DNA of 42,065 bases. Origin: an uncultured Muribaculaceae bacterium. GTDB taxonomy: Bacteria; Bacteroidota; Bacteroidia; Bacteroidales; Muribaculaceae. Under the pieces are notes generated by a model, which did not search any database, was not told the origin of the DNA, and saw only the letters and a program-made list of their open reading frames with translations. The DNA is taken from contig CAJTTA010000016.1 of NCBI GenBank assembly GCA_910579305.1, positions 1 through 42,065 of the forward strand. Reading direction: 5' to 3'. The stretch's first letter is position 1. Every line of letters starts with the position of its first letter. This document shows, in pieces, positions 7,884-15,145 of this stretch. The position numbers were made by a program, and so were the translations under genes.

Positions 7884-7903
7884 CCTCGAAGATAGCGGCG
7901 AAG

Positions 7904-9265
7904 ATGGCATGGCGCTATCTCTTCGCCCGCAGGTCACATAGCGCAGTGAGTGTGATCGCCGTAGTGAGCGTGTGCGGAGTGGCGTTGGCCACGATGGCTA
8001 TAGTGTGCGTCCTTTCGGTGTTCAACGGGTTCCGCAATGCAGTCGATGTGCGGGACTCACGCATCACACCCGATCTGCTTGTGACTCCGGCCTCGGCTCC
8101 AGTGATCAACTCAGCCGACTCTCTGTGCGCATTGATCGCGGCGTTGCCGGGTGTCGCTTGTGCCGCACCTGTGGTGACAGACAATGCAGTGGCATACCGC
8201 GGGGGTTATCAGCTCCCAGTCAAACTGATGGGTGTGTCTCCCGAGGAATATAAGCGCATAACCGGGATTGAAAGAATGATAATGCCCGGCGGGCGCTTCC
8301 TCACATCGTCCATAGAGATGGATTCGGTGTCATCGGCATATTGGGATGAAGAGATTACAGCCTCCGGTGAATTCAGCGAGGATGCCCTGTTCTCTCCTGA
8401 GGGAGTGGAGGAGACAATGCCTGACTTGGAAGAGCCGGTCGCAGTGCCGCAGGGAGTGCTTGCCATAGGCACAGCTTCGCAATTAGGTTTCTCCGCCACG
8501 CTTTCTCCGGCAGAACTCTCCTCGGAGGGCGTGGTATTGTTTATGCCAAGGCGCACTGCCACAACTCTGAATGAGCATAATCCGGCAGCCTCGTTTATGG
8601 TTGATTCACTTGAGGTCGTGGGAGTGGCAGAGTCGGGCCAGAATGATTTTGACAATAACACTATCCTTGTTGATCTTGATTTGGCCCGCGCATTGCTGGA
8701 GTATGACACCCAGGCGTCATCGATCTATGTCATGGCTGACTCCGTGTCGCCTGTTTCGGCTGCGGCGCTTGCTTTCCACCTGGGAAATAAATACGTAGTG
8801 CGCGACAGGTTGCAGCAGCATTCCCTGCATTTGCGCATGATCTCGATAGAGAAGTGGATTACATTTCTGCTGTTGAGCTTTATCCTGCTCATAGCCTCAT
8901 TCAATGTGATAAGCACCATATCCATGCTTATAGTGGATAAGCGCAGAGATCTTGTCACGCTCTCAAGGCTCGGCGCTCCCCGCTCGATGATAAGTGAGAT
9001 ATTTTGTTGGGAAAGCGCTTATGTATGTGCGGCAGGCTCCTTGACCGGTGCTTTGCTTGGAGTAGCGCTATGTCTGATACAGCAATACTTCGGTATAATC
9101 AAGATTTCAGGCGATGCCTCTCGGCTCATACTCACAACTTATCCGGTGGAGGTCAGGGTGACAGACCTGCTTCTGGTGTTGGTGCCGAGTGTGGGAATAG
9201 CGATAGTCACGGCATGCGTATCCTCACGTTTTGCCCGTCGCCAGATAGAAAGCAGCTCGCTCTGA
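7904..9265 (+). CDS. FtsX/LolE-type ABC transporter permease
   Basis: 453 aa. One N-terminal transmembrane helix (about 16-39) is followed by a periplasmic MacB-like domain of some 270 residues and three C-terminal helices (about 319-344, 370-393, 422-443). This is the four-helix plan of LolC/LolE and FtsX-family permeases. Such proteins work with an ATPase in the inner membrane to pull lipoproteins out of the bilayer toward the outer membrane. No ATPase gene is adjacent, so substrate and partner are inferred. RRSHSAVSVIAVVSVCGVAL is the typical start of the family. Confidence 0.85.
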   Translation: MAWRYLFARRSHSAVSVIAVVSVCGVALATMAIVCVLSVFNGFRNAVDVRDSRITPDLLVTPASAPVINSADSLCALIAALPGVACAAPVVTDNAVAYRGGYQLPVKLMGVSPEEYKRITGIERMIMPGGRFLTSSIEMDSVSSAYWDEEITASGEFSEDALFSPEGVEETMPDLEEPVAVPQGVLAIGTASQLGFSATLSPAELSSEGVVLFMPRRTATTLNEHNPAASFMVDSLEVVGVAESGQNDFDNNTILVDLDLARALLEYDTQASSIYVMADSVSPVSAAALAFHLGNKYVVRDRLQQHSLHLRMISIEKWITFLLLSFILLIASFNVISTISMLIVDKRRDLVTLSRLGAPRSMISEIFCWESAYVCAAGSLTGALLGVALCLIQQYFGIIKISGDASRLILTTYPVEVRVTDLLLVLVPSVGIAIVTACVSSRFARRQIESSSL

Positions 9266-9356
9266 GCATGGCGGAGCAAACCATGTCACAGTCCCGACTA
9301 CTGGTCGCTAATTTTAATATGTAAATAATCATTAATCAATAAAAAAATATAAAACT

Positions 9357-9752
9357 ATGAAAAAGGTATTTTATTCAATGGCTCTTCTGGCCACACTCTC
9401 TCTCGCTTCATGCGGCAACAAGCAGACTGCCGAGGATACTGCCGGTGTGCAGGACGCAGTGGTGGTGGAAGAATCTGTAACTGAGATCGTAGCAGACTCA
9501 TCCGATACTCCTGTGGAGAATATTCAGGCTGCCGGTGAAAATGTGAAGGAAGCAGCGAGCGAGGCAGGAGAAGCTGCCGAGGGTGCCGCCGCCGAACTCA
9601 AGCAGAAAGGAAAGGAAAGCCTTGAGGCTGCCAAGGAAAAAGGCCGCGAGGCAGTGGATAATGCCAAGGAGAAGGGTCGCGCTGCGGCAGCCACAGCCAA
9701 GGAGAAGGCTGCTGAGGCTCTTCAAAAAGGTGCCGATAAGCTTCGCCAGTAA
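9357..9752 (+). CDS. small Ala/Lys/Glu-rich helical lipoprotein
   Basis: 131 aa. The signal peptide ends in a lipobox, LSLASC, with Cys19. An acidic, Val/Glu-rich segment follows, then from about residue 65 a low-complexity helix built of KEKG/AKEKA-type units (KGKESLEAAKEKGREAVDN and onward to KGADKLRQ). The repeat resembles LEA or apolipoprotein-like amphipathic helices. It should be a lipid-anchored periplasmic or outer-membrane protein. Function is unknown; envelope protection or a rod-like spacer are possibilities. No canonical -7 box is seen in the 91 nt upstream. Confidence 0.75.
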   Translation: MKKVFYSMALLATLSLASCGNKQTAEDTAGVQDAVVVEESVTEIVADSSDTPVENIQAAGENVKEAASEAGEAAEGAAAELKQKGKESLEAAKEKGREAVDNAKEKGRAAAATAKEKAAEALQKGADKLRQ

Positions 9753-9778
9753 TACACGGCGATGTATGAAATCCGTGG

Positions 9779-10291
9779 ATTAAACAATCTATAAAGTTCC
9801 CGGATTCAGGAATTTTTGTTATCTTTGCGCGATTGCCAATATTTCTTGGCGATCGCGTTTATTTATATAGTTTAAATCCGTAATAATCTCATGAAGCGTA
9901 GTTTTCAACTGTCAGCATTGTTTTTGCTGGCAGCATCAGTGACATTGTCGGCCGATGCAGGCAAAATTGTGCCTGTGAGCATGAAAATGCTTGAGAGCGA
10001 CATGTCCGGTCAGTTATCCAAAGTGCGAGATAAAATGGGTCGCCAGTGTGCTCTTGTCAAAGTCAATATACCATATGAGGGTGCGATCTTCAATGGTGTA
10101 ATCGAGGATGAATATAGGGTAAGCAGCTATAATGTATTTATTGAGGACGGCAATAAATATTTTAAGATCTCATTTCCCGGCTGTGAGGAAGTAATTATCA
10201 ATGTGCCGGAACTCTTAGGCGATCGCCTCAGAGCGCCTCGCACTTATGAATTGACCATAGATATTTCCCAGCTTGAGTATGATCCGGCTGA
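9779..10291 (+). repeat. tandem duplication, copy 1
   Basis: From about TTAAAC at 9779 the sequence repeats at about 10423. The match covers the promoter box, leader hairpin, start codon and 133 codons, ending at the codons for DPA. The first 140 or so nt of coding sequence are identical between copies. Substitutions gather in the middle of the coding part. Confidence 0.85.
9820..9857 (+). promoter_or_regulatory. -7 box followed at once by a leader hairpin
   Basis: TATCTTTG at 9820-9827. The -33 region is non-canonical, but GTTCCCG is kept in both copies. A 12-bp hairpin begins at the next base: 9828-9839 with 9846-9857, 6-nt loop, one G-U. It is followed by TTTATTTATA. The ATG is at 9891. 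The hairpin would form at the 5' end of the mRNA. Confidence 0.6.
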
Positions 10292-10301
10292 CCCGGATTA
10301 A
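9891..10301 (+). CDS. 136-aa secreted protein, stand-alone copy of the next gene's N-terminal domain
   Basis: 136 aa. Signal peptide MKRSFQLSALFLLAASVTLS, cleaved near ADAG, then a small predicted beta domain (VPVSMKMLESDMSGQLSKVR, CALVKVNIPYEGAIFNGVIE, NVFIEDGNKYFKISFPGCEE, TYELTIDISQLEYDP). It matches residues 1-134 of the following 448-aa protein, with changes such as K46H, E to K, and RVSSY to MASGY. It stops three residues after the shared part (DPD then TAA), so PEGA and FGE-fold domains are absent. It may be a truncated paralogue or a functional single-domain product; the intact frame and intact promoter favour expression. Periplasmic or outer-membrane location is inferred. Confidence 0.7.
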   Translation: MKRSFQLSALFLLAASVTLSADAGKIVPVSMKMLESDMSGQLSKVRDKMGRQCALVKVNIPYEGAIFNGVIEDEYRVSSYNVFIEDGNKYFKISFPGCEEVIINVPELLGDRLRAPRTYELTIDISQLEYDPADPD

Positions 10302-10422
10302 AAAGAAAGAAGCCCGACATCTTCAGACTATATTGTAAATTACCTTTCATTTCTGAATGTGAAATTCTTTAAACTTACGTTCGCCGTATCGACAAGATTC
10401 TCCACCGGGTATCCACATTTAT

Positions 10423-10935
10423 TATTAAACCACCTCTAAAGTTCCCGCATTCAGAAATTTTTTCGTATCTTTGCGCGATTGCCACTATTTCTTGGTGATC
10501 GCGTTTTTTTATTTAGCTTAAATCCGTAATAATCTCATGAAGCGTAGTTTTCAACTGTCAGCATTGTTTTTGCTGGCAGCATCAGTGACATTGTCGGCCG
10601 ATGCAGGCAAAATTGTGCCTGTGAGCATGAAAATGCTTGAGAGCGACATGTCCGGTCAGTTATCCAAAGTGCGAGATCACATGGGGCGCCAGTGTGCTCT
10701 TGTAAAAGTCAATATACCATATAAGGGTGCGATATTCAATGGTATAATCAAGGATGAATATATGGCAAGTGGCTATAATGTATTTATTGAGGATGGCAAT
10801 AAATATTTTAAGATCTCATTTCCCGGCTGTGAGGAAATAATGATCAATGTGCCGGAGCTCTTAGGCGATCGCCTCACGGCGCCTCGCACTTATGAATTGA
10901 CCATAGATATTTCCCAGCTTGAGTATGACCCGGCG
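10423..10935 (+). repeat. tandem duplication, copy 2
   Basis: Partner of 9779-10291. Promoter box, leader hairpin and first coding third are shared; similarity ends at the codons for DPA, where the PEGA-containing region begins. Confidence 0.85.
10466..10510 (+). promoter_or_regulatory. -7 box, leader hairpin and T7 tract (attenuator-like)
   Basis: TATCTTTG at 10466-10473. An 11-bp hairpin, 10474-10484 with 10493-10503 (two G-U pairs), is followed by seven T at 10504-10510, before the ATG at 10537. Taken alone the hairpin with T7 reads as an intrinsic terminator between promoter and gene. Base changes relative to copy 1 keep pairing through G-U. Confidence 0.55.
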
Positions 10936-11883
10936 AGCGAGGGGGTGCAGGCGGTAATCTTCAATGTGAGCCCTGTGCTTGAGCAGCCTGTATATGTGGA
11001 AATGGATGGTCAGCGCTCTTTGCTCACGGATGGAGTGGCAAAGCTCAGCGTTGTGCCCGGAAAATATGTGTATAAGGTGACAGCAGATGGATATAATCCT
11101 GTGTCGGGCACGCTTGAAGTAAAGTCCGGGGAGCCCAATACTCTCAACCTCTCCCTCAGGCAGATCGGATCAAGCGAGCTTCTTGTAATCGATGCGGGGG
11201 GATATCGCTTTAATATGATTCCGGTAGCCGGAGGAGCGTTTACCATGGGTGCTGATGACGCGCAGTTCAATCGAGAGAAGCCGGCACATTCCGTGCAGCT
11301 GGACGGTTTTTATATGGGAGAGACGGAGGTGACCCAGGGCCTTTGGAAGGCTGTTATGGGCGCTAACCCATCGGTGTTTGCACATGGTGATGATTATCCG
11401 GTGGAGAATGTGAGCTGGGAAGATTGCAACAACTTCATAATGAGACTCAATAAGATGACAGGCCGCAATTTCCGGTTCCCTACTGAGGCGGAATGGGAGT
11501 ATGCTGCCAAGGGTGGCACTCACGGAACCGACAATACTTATGCCGGCAGTGACAATCTTGAGCGTGTGGGCTGGTATGCCGATAATTCAGGCGCCACCAC
11601 GCATCCGGTGCGTGCTAAACTTGCAAATGAGCTGGGCCTGTATGACATGAGCGGCAATGTATGGGAATGGTGTTCCGACTGGTTTGACACCAATTATTAT
11701 AAACATTCTCCGTCGGTCAACCCTCTGAACACGTCTCCCGGTCAGTCGGCGCACCGAGTGTATCGCGGCGGCGGCTGGAACAGTACGACTCGCGACAGCC
11801 GTGTCACCGGGCGGCATGACTTCAAGCCTACACTGCGCCATTCATCGTTAGGGCTTCGCCTGCTGCTGCCTGTGGAGCCGTAG
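10537..11883 (+). CDS. secreted PEGA and FGE-fold (SUMF1-like) protein
   Basis: 448 aa. Signal peptide (about 1-23); N-terminal beta domain shared with the preceding gene (24-134); a PEGA-like domain (about 138-208, with LSVVPGKYVYKVTADGYNPV); then an FGE/SUMF1-type domain (about 220-448: MIPVAGGAFTMGADD, GFYMGETEVTQGLWKAVMG, FRFPTEAEWEYAAKGG, GLYDMSGNVWEWCSDWF, VYRGGGWNS, SLGLRLLLP). True formylglycine-generating enzymes carry a catalytic Cys pair in the C-terminal part after the RGGSW-like motif; none is present here, so sulfatase activation is unlikely. The fold is more likely used for binding, as in GldK. Extracytoplasmic location follows from the signal peptide. It is followed by a strong terminator. 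Confidence 0.85.
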   Translation: MKRSFQLSALFLLAASVTLSADAGKIVPVSMKMLESDMSGQLSKVRDHMGRQCALVKVNIPYKGAIFNGIIKDEYMASGYNVFIEDGNKYFKISFPGCEEIMINVPELLGDRLTAPRTYELTIDISQLEYDPASEGVQAVIFNVSPVLEQPVYVEMDGQRSLLTDGVAKLSVVPGKYVYKVTADGYNPVSGTLEVKSGEPNTLNLSLRQIGSSELLVIDAGGYRFNMIPVAGGAFTMGADDAQFNREKPAHSVQLDGFYMGETEVTQGLWKAVMGANPSVFAHGDDYPVENVSWEDCNNFIMRLNKMTGRNFRFPTEAEWEYAAKGGTHGTDNTYAGSDNLERVGWYADNSGATTHPVRAKLANELGLYDMSGNVWEWCSDWFDTNYYKHSPSVNPLNTSPGQSAHRVYRGGGWNSTTRDSRVTGRHDFKPTLRHSSLGLRLLLPVEP

Positions 11884-11916
11884 GTAAGCGGACACCGGCT
11901 TTAATGATCAAAACAT

Positions 11917-11958
11917 AAGTCTCACCATTATGCTTATGACGCCATAATGGTGAGACTT
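11917..11958. terminator. bidirectional terminator between convergent genes
   Basis: A perfect 16-bp stem, AAGTCTCACCATTATG (11917-11932) with CATAATGGTGAGACTT (11943-11958), has a 10-nt loop. It lies between the PEGA/FGE gene (plus) and the BACON lipoprotein (minus, ends 12018). T-runs are weak on both sides, but position and stem length fit a shared terminator. Confidence 0.8.
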
Positions 11959-12017
11959 GCTTATTATTTGCGAATAAAGGAGAGAACGTTTCGGTCAGAA
12001 TCCGATTGACAAGCGTG

Positions 12018-13310
12018 TTACATGAATTGCCATTCGGTTACGTTTTTAAGACCCGGTCGCCCGAAGTATTTGCCTATGTCGCAGCGCACTTTTATCCGTC
12101 TTCCGAGGTTGCCGGGATTATCGCTGAGGTTAAGATTATCTCTGATCTCACCCATCGGCAGCTGCATGGGGCAAATAATGTTGTTGTTCTTACTACTATT
12201 GCTGAGAATTATGTTGGACTTGACATCTCCTGGGTAAAATTTTGCGCCTGTGTCAAATGAAGTGCCTGATACATATCCGCATATGTATCCCTCTACCCAT
12301 ACGTCGGTCATGTAGCCTACAGCGTTCACTGAATTTATGTTGAAAGGATCATCGGGGGTGCCGGAGCCGGACATGACATCATCCTCATTCAAATCAGAAG
12401 TTACAGTGACGTTGGTGATATGCCATTGAGTGTCAGTGACTTCAGAAGATCCCGGCTTAGGAATATACCTGAATCCGATATATACTACTCCAGTCATCAA
12501 TTCATCAAGTCTTACATTACCTGAATGTGTCCATTTGGGAGTAGAGGAAATAATGGATGTAGGTTCAGCAAGAATAGGATGGAGTTGTATTTTGTAGCCT
12601 TGCTGAGGAATGGAGTCTGTCATAAGATACACTTCCAGTTCGGCATTTACATCTTCGGTACTCATTGCCGCCAGAGAATCAAAGGTGAGATAGAGCACTC
12701 CGTCAGGGTTTCGTATCGCAGGTGTTACAAGCCAGGATTCACACGGATTTTGTATGGAAGTGTATTGCCTTGTGACGCAGGCCTTTGCTGAATTGCAACC
12801 GAAGTAATCGCCCGCTTCCCATGTGGCATCGGAGGAACTTATGCCAGTGATGTCGGAATAATCGAATACATGCCAGTTTGTCGGTATGCTAGATGAGAAA
12901 TTTTCACTCAGACCATTCACGAGATAGAAGCTGGATTGGATGACTTGAAAGGAATAGAATCGCTGTTTATATCCATTGGATATGAAGATGGTGAATGTAG
13001 CCTCTCGATCGCTGTCGGAGATGTTGGGCTGTGCGGTAAAAGTAATTTCGCCTGAGTAATCGCCTGTCATCTTCGATATAGAAAGCCATTCGGGCAGATT
13101 GCTTATTTCCCAGTGAAACGAAGTCTCGATATGAGCTGTAATTTCACCACCTATAGAGTTGAATTCCAGCCTCTCGGGAGCAAAGGATAAATAGAGCCCT
13201 TCCTCAAGCGAGGGCTCATACTCATATTGATGATATAAGTCTTCGCTACATGACGGAAGTATGCATAGGGCTATCAGGGTGGCGAATAATAGAGAATATA
13301 ATTGTTTCAT
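12018..13310 (-). CDS. BACON-domain lipoprotein with choice-of-anchor and DUF6359-like domains
   Basis: 430 aa. Lipoprotein signal peptide with lipobox ILPSC (Cys21). Residues about 40-128 form a BACON domain (LSFAPERLEFNSIGGEITA, WLSISKMTGDYSGEITFTAQ, DREATFTIFISNGYKQ). Residues about 135-305 resemble the choice-of-anchor J/cleaved-adhesin beta sandwich (SENFSSSIPTNWHVFDYSD, CESWLVTPAI, VYIGFRYIP). The C-terminal 120 residues (GSGTPDDPFNINSVNAVGYM, DVWVEGYICGYV, IKVRCDIGKYFGRPGLKNV) fit the OB-like DUF6359. BACON domains are often linked to surface glycan or mucin binding in Bacteroidota, so surface exposure is likely. It is the second gene of an operon with the PEGA-barrel protein, 12 nt apart. 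Confidence 0.82.
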   Translation of the reverse strand: MKQLYSLLFATLIALCILPSCSEDLYHQYEYEPSLEEGLYLSFAPERLEFNSIGGEITAHIETSFHWEISNLPEWLSISKMTGDYSGEITFTAQPNISDSDREATFTIFISNGYKQRFYSFQVIQSSFYLVNGLSENFSSSIPTNWHVFDYSDITGISSSDATWEAGDYFGCNSAKACVTRQYTSIQNPCESWLVTPAIRNPDGVLYLTFDSLAAMSTEDVNAELEVYLMTDSIPQQGYKIQLHPILAEPTSIISSTPKWTHSGNVRLDELMTGVVYIGFRYIPKPGSSEVTDTQWHITNVTVTSDLNEDDVMSGSGTPDDPFNINSVNAVGYMTDVWVEGYICGYVSGTSFDTGAKFYPGDVKSNIILSNSSKNNNIICPMQLPMGEIRDNLNLSDNPGNLGRRIKVRCDIGKYFGRPGLKNVTEWQFM

Positions 13311-13322
13311 AATGAGTCGTAA

Positions 13323-15008
13323 TTATAAGTAAATAGTGATAGCTGCCTTGGCATTGAAGCCGTTGGCGTATTTATCAAAGAAAGAGCTTACGTCTTGAAG
13401 TAGCTTGAAGCCGTCGCTTTTCACAGCCGATATGGCATATTCGGGTGTAAAGCTTATGCCTACATATGGGCATATGGCGCAGAAGACGCGTATGCCTATA
13501 GTCACGCTGCCGCAGTGCATGCCGTCGATGTGCTGTGCGCCTGTGCTTTCTTCCGAGAATCTGGTGAAGCGCCAGCCTGCCTGAGGAGTTATTTTCACGC
13601 GTGTGCCGGCCAGGATGCTGCCGCCTATCTTGAATCCTATGATGAGCGAAGGCTTGTAGGTGCAGGCGTCGTTATATACACCTGTGTCTGAGCCGGTATG
13701 GTTCCAATATATGGTCTCACTGCTTTGGGATACGTTGTAGTAGTTAACCTCCATGTTATAGCCGTTCAAGTTACAGCCTAATCCGGCATACAGGCCAGAG
13801 AAAGAGCCGAAGGTGTATCCTCCTTCAAGGTAGAGGTCGTATCGCTTCACGTATTGCCGCGAAAGCTTATAGTAGAGCTCGGGAGAGTCGCCAAGATGCA
13901 CGTTCTTATGCTGTGTGCGATAATTGGGAGCGGAAATCTCCATATGGAAGTCATCTATCGGACCGTCGTATAGATAAGGAGTGCCTACGTGGAGCACCTC
14001 GCCGTTGAGCTTAAGAGTGGCATTGGCAGGATTGGTCACAATATTCACCTCGGTCGTAGGCCGCAGGTCGCCGATGATCTCGGTAAGCCGGTCGCGCTCT
14101 ACAATGGCATATAGCGTTTTGGATCTATAGCCGTCGAGGGATACTTCCACAGTGTGATTGCCTATCAGGATCTGGTTGATGTCTAAAGGTGTCTGGCCGA
14201 GAGTCTCTCCGTCTACTGTGATAGTAGCGTTTGGAGGGATCGAAGTCACTTTAAGCGAGCCATAGATGGGCGCAGGAGGATCGAGGGAGACATCCCGGGC
14301 TGTATTGTCTTCCACTTCGATTTTCTTGGATGTGGTGCGGTGGCCGGCCTTTTTGGCCTCGAAGGTGTATTCTCCGGCACGCATAGGGCCGCTCCAGGCG
14401 CCTCTGCCCAGAAATCTGCCGTGCAGCCATATTTCAGCGTCGTCAGGTACGGTCACATTGATCTTCGGAGAATCAGTGACCATGACAGGCTCGATGATTA
14501 TTGTTTCGCCTTCCACGACAGTGAACTCATCCTCATATAATTCATAGAAATCCTTGTTGACTTTGATGGTGTGTATGCCTCCTTCCACGGCCATGCCGTC
14601 GGGCCCGATGTTTTGCAGGATTCCGTCGATGTATATGTCTGCTCCAGCTGCGTCAGGGCCTCCGCCGATTTTGAGAATACCGGTTGATGGCAGGAGATTT
14701 ATATCTACAATCTTGCTTTGGCCCTGATGGTCGATGGATACTTTGCCGGACATTGTGTGATAGCCCGGAGCTGCCACGCGATATGTGTGCTCTCCGGGAA
14801 ACACCATATCTCTGGCAATGCCGTTTTCCACACGCCACGGCACTTCATCTACTTCTACTGTAGCGCCCGATGGGTTGAGCTTGAATTCAAGTGTGGACTT
14901 GGAGTTGTTCTGGGCTTGGAGGGCGCTCACGGTAATAATCCATAGTCCCAGTAACATGAGGGCGCGAAAGGCGCCATGAGTCAGGTTGCGGTTAGATCTA
15001 TATCTCAT
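13323..15008 (-). CDS. five-repeat PEGA protein with C-terminal beta-barrel
   Basis: 561 aa. Signal peptide ending near ALQAQ (about residue 33). Five tandem PEGA-like repeats of 55-70 residues cover about 36-385; each holds a short beta unit with an xVDGxxxG-type turn and a PGxHxxxVxxxGYxxxxxxV tail (for example ATITVDGETLGQTPL with GNHTVEVSLDGYRSKTL). The last 170 residues (YLEGGYTFGSFSGLYAGLGC to AAITIYL) look like a small outer-membrane barrel ending in an aliphatic/aromatic strand. An outer-membrane anchor with a periplasmic PEGA stalk is inferred; PEGA domains are thought to bind glycans. It heads the operon with the BACON lipoprotein. Confidence 0.8.
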   Translation of the reverse strand: MRYRSNRNLTHGAFRALMLLGLWIITVSALQAQNNSKSTLEFKLNPSGATVEVDEVPWRVENGIARDMVFPGEHTYRVAAPGYHTMSGKVSIDHQGQSKIVDINLLPSTGILKIGGGPDAAGADIYIDGILQNIGPDGMAVEGGIHTIKVNKDFYELYEDEFTVVEGETIIIEPVMVTDSPKINVTVPDDAEIWLHGRFLGRGAWSGPMRAGEYTFEAKKAGHRTTSKKIEVEDNTARDVSLDPPAPIYGSLKVTSIPPNATITVDGETLGQTPLDINQILIGNHTVEVSLDGYRSKTLYAIVERDRLTEIIGDLRPTTEVNIVTNPANATLKLNGEVLHVGTPYLYDGPIDDFHMEISAPNYRTQHKNVHLGDSPELYYKLSRQYVKRYDLYLEGGYTFGSFSGLYAGLGCNLNGYNMEVNYYNVSQSSETIYWNHTGSDTGVYNDACTYKPSLIIGFKIGGSILAGTRVKITPQAGWRFTRFSEESTGAQHIDGMHCGSVTIGIRVFCAICPYVGISFTPEYAISAVKSDGFKLLQDVSSFFDKYANGFNAKAAITIYL

Positions 15009-15013
15009 ATATT

Positions 15014-15072
15014 GAAAAAAGGAAAGCCTCCCTTTAATTAAGGGAGTAAATGAATATCATACCGCAAAGGTA
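15014..15072 (-). promoter_or_regulatory. -7 box with leader hairpin and U-rich tract
   Basis: On the minus strand TACCTTTG (15072-15065) has no clear -33 partner. The leader then contains the hairpin 15028-15034 with 15040-15046 (7 bp, 5-nt loop), followed by CTTTCCTTTTTTC (15025-15014 side) just before the ATG at 15008. This is the same order of parts as in front of 10537. Confidence 0.5.
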
Positions 15073-15145
15073 GCAAAAAAAACTTAAAATTAAGCTGTCG
15101 CTATCTTGTAATATTTGAATCTACGGGAATTTTGGATAAACCCGG

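Noticed and set aside
10537..11883. Sulfatase-maturating enzyme
   Set aside because: The FGE fold is present but the catalytic Cys pair is absent and no sulfatase gene is nearby.
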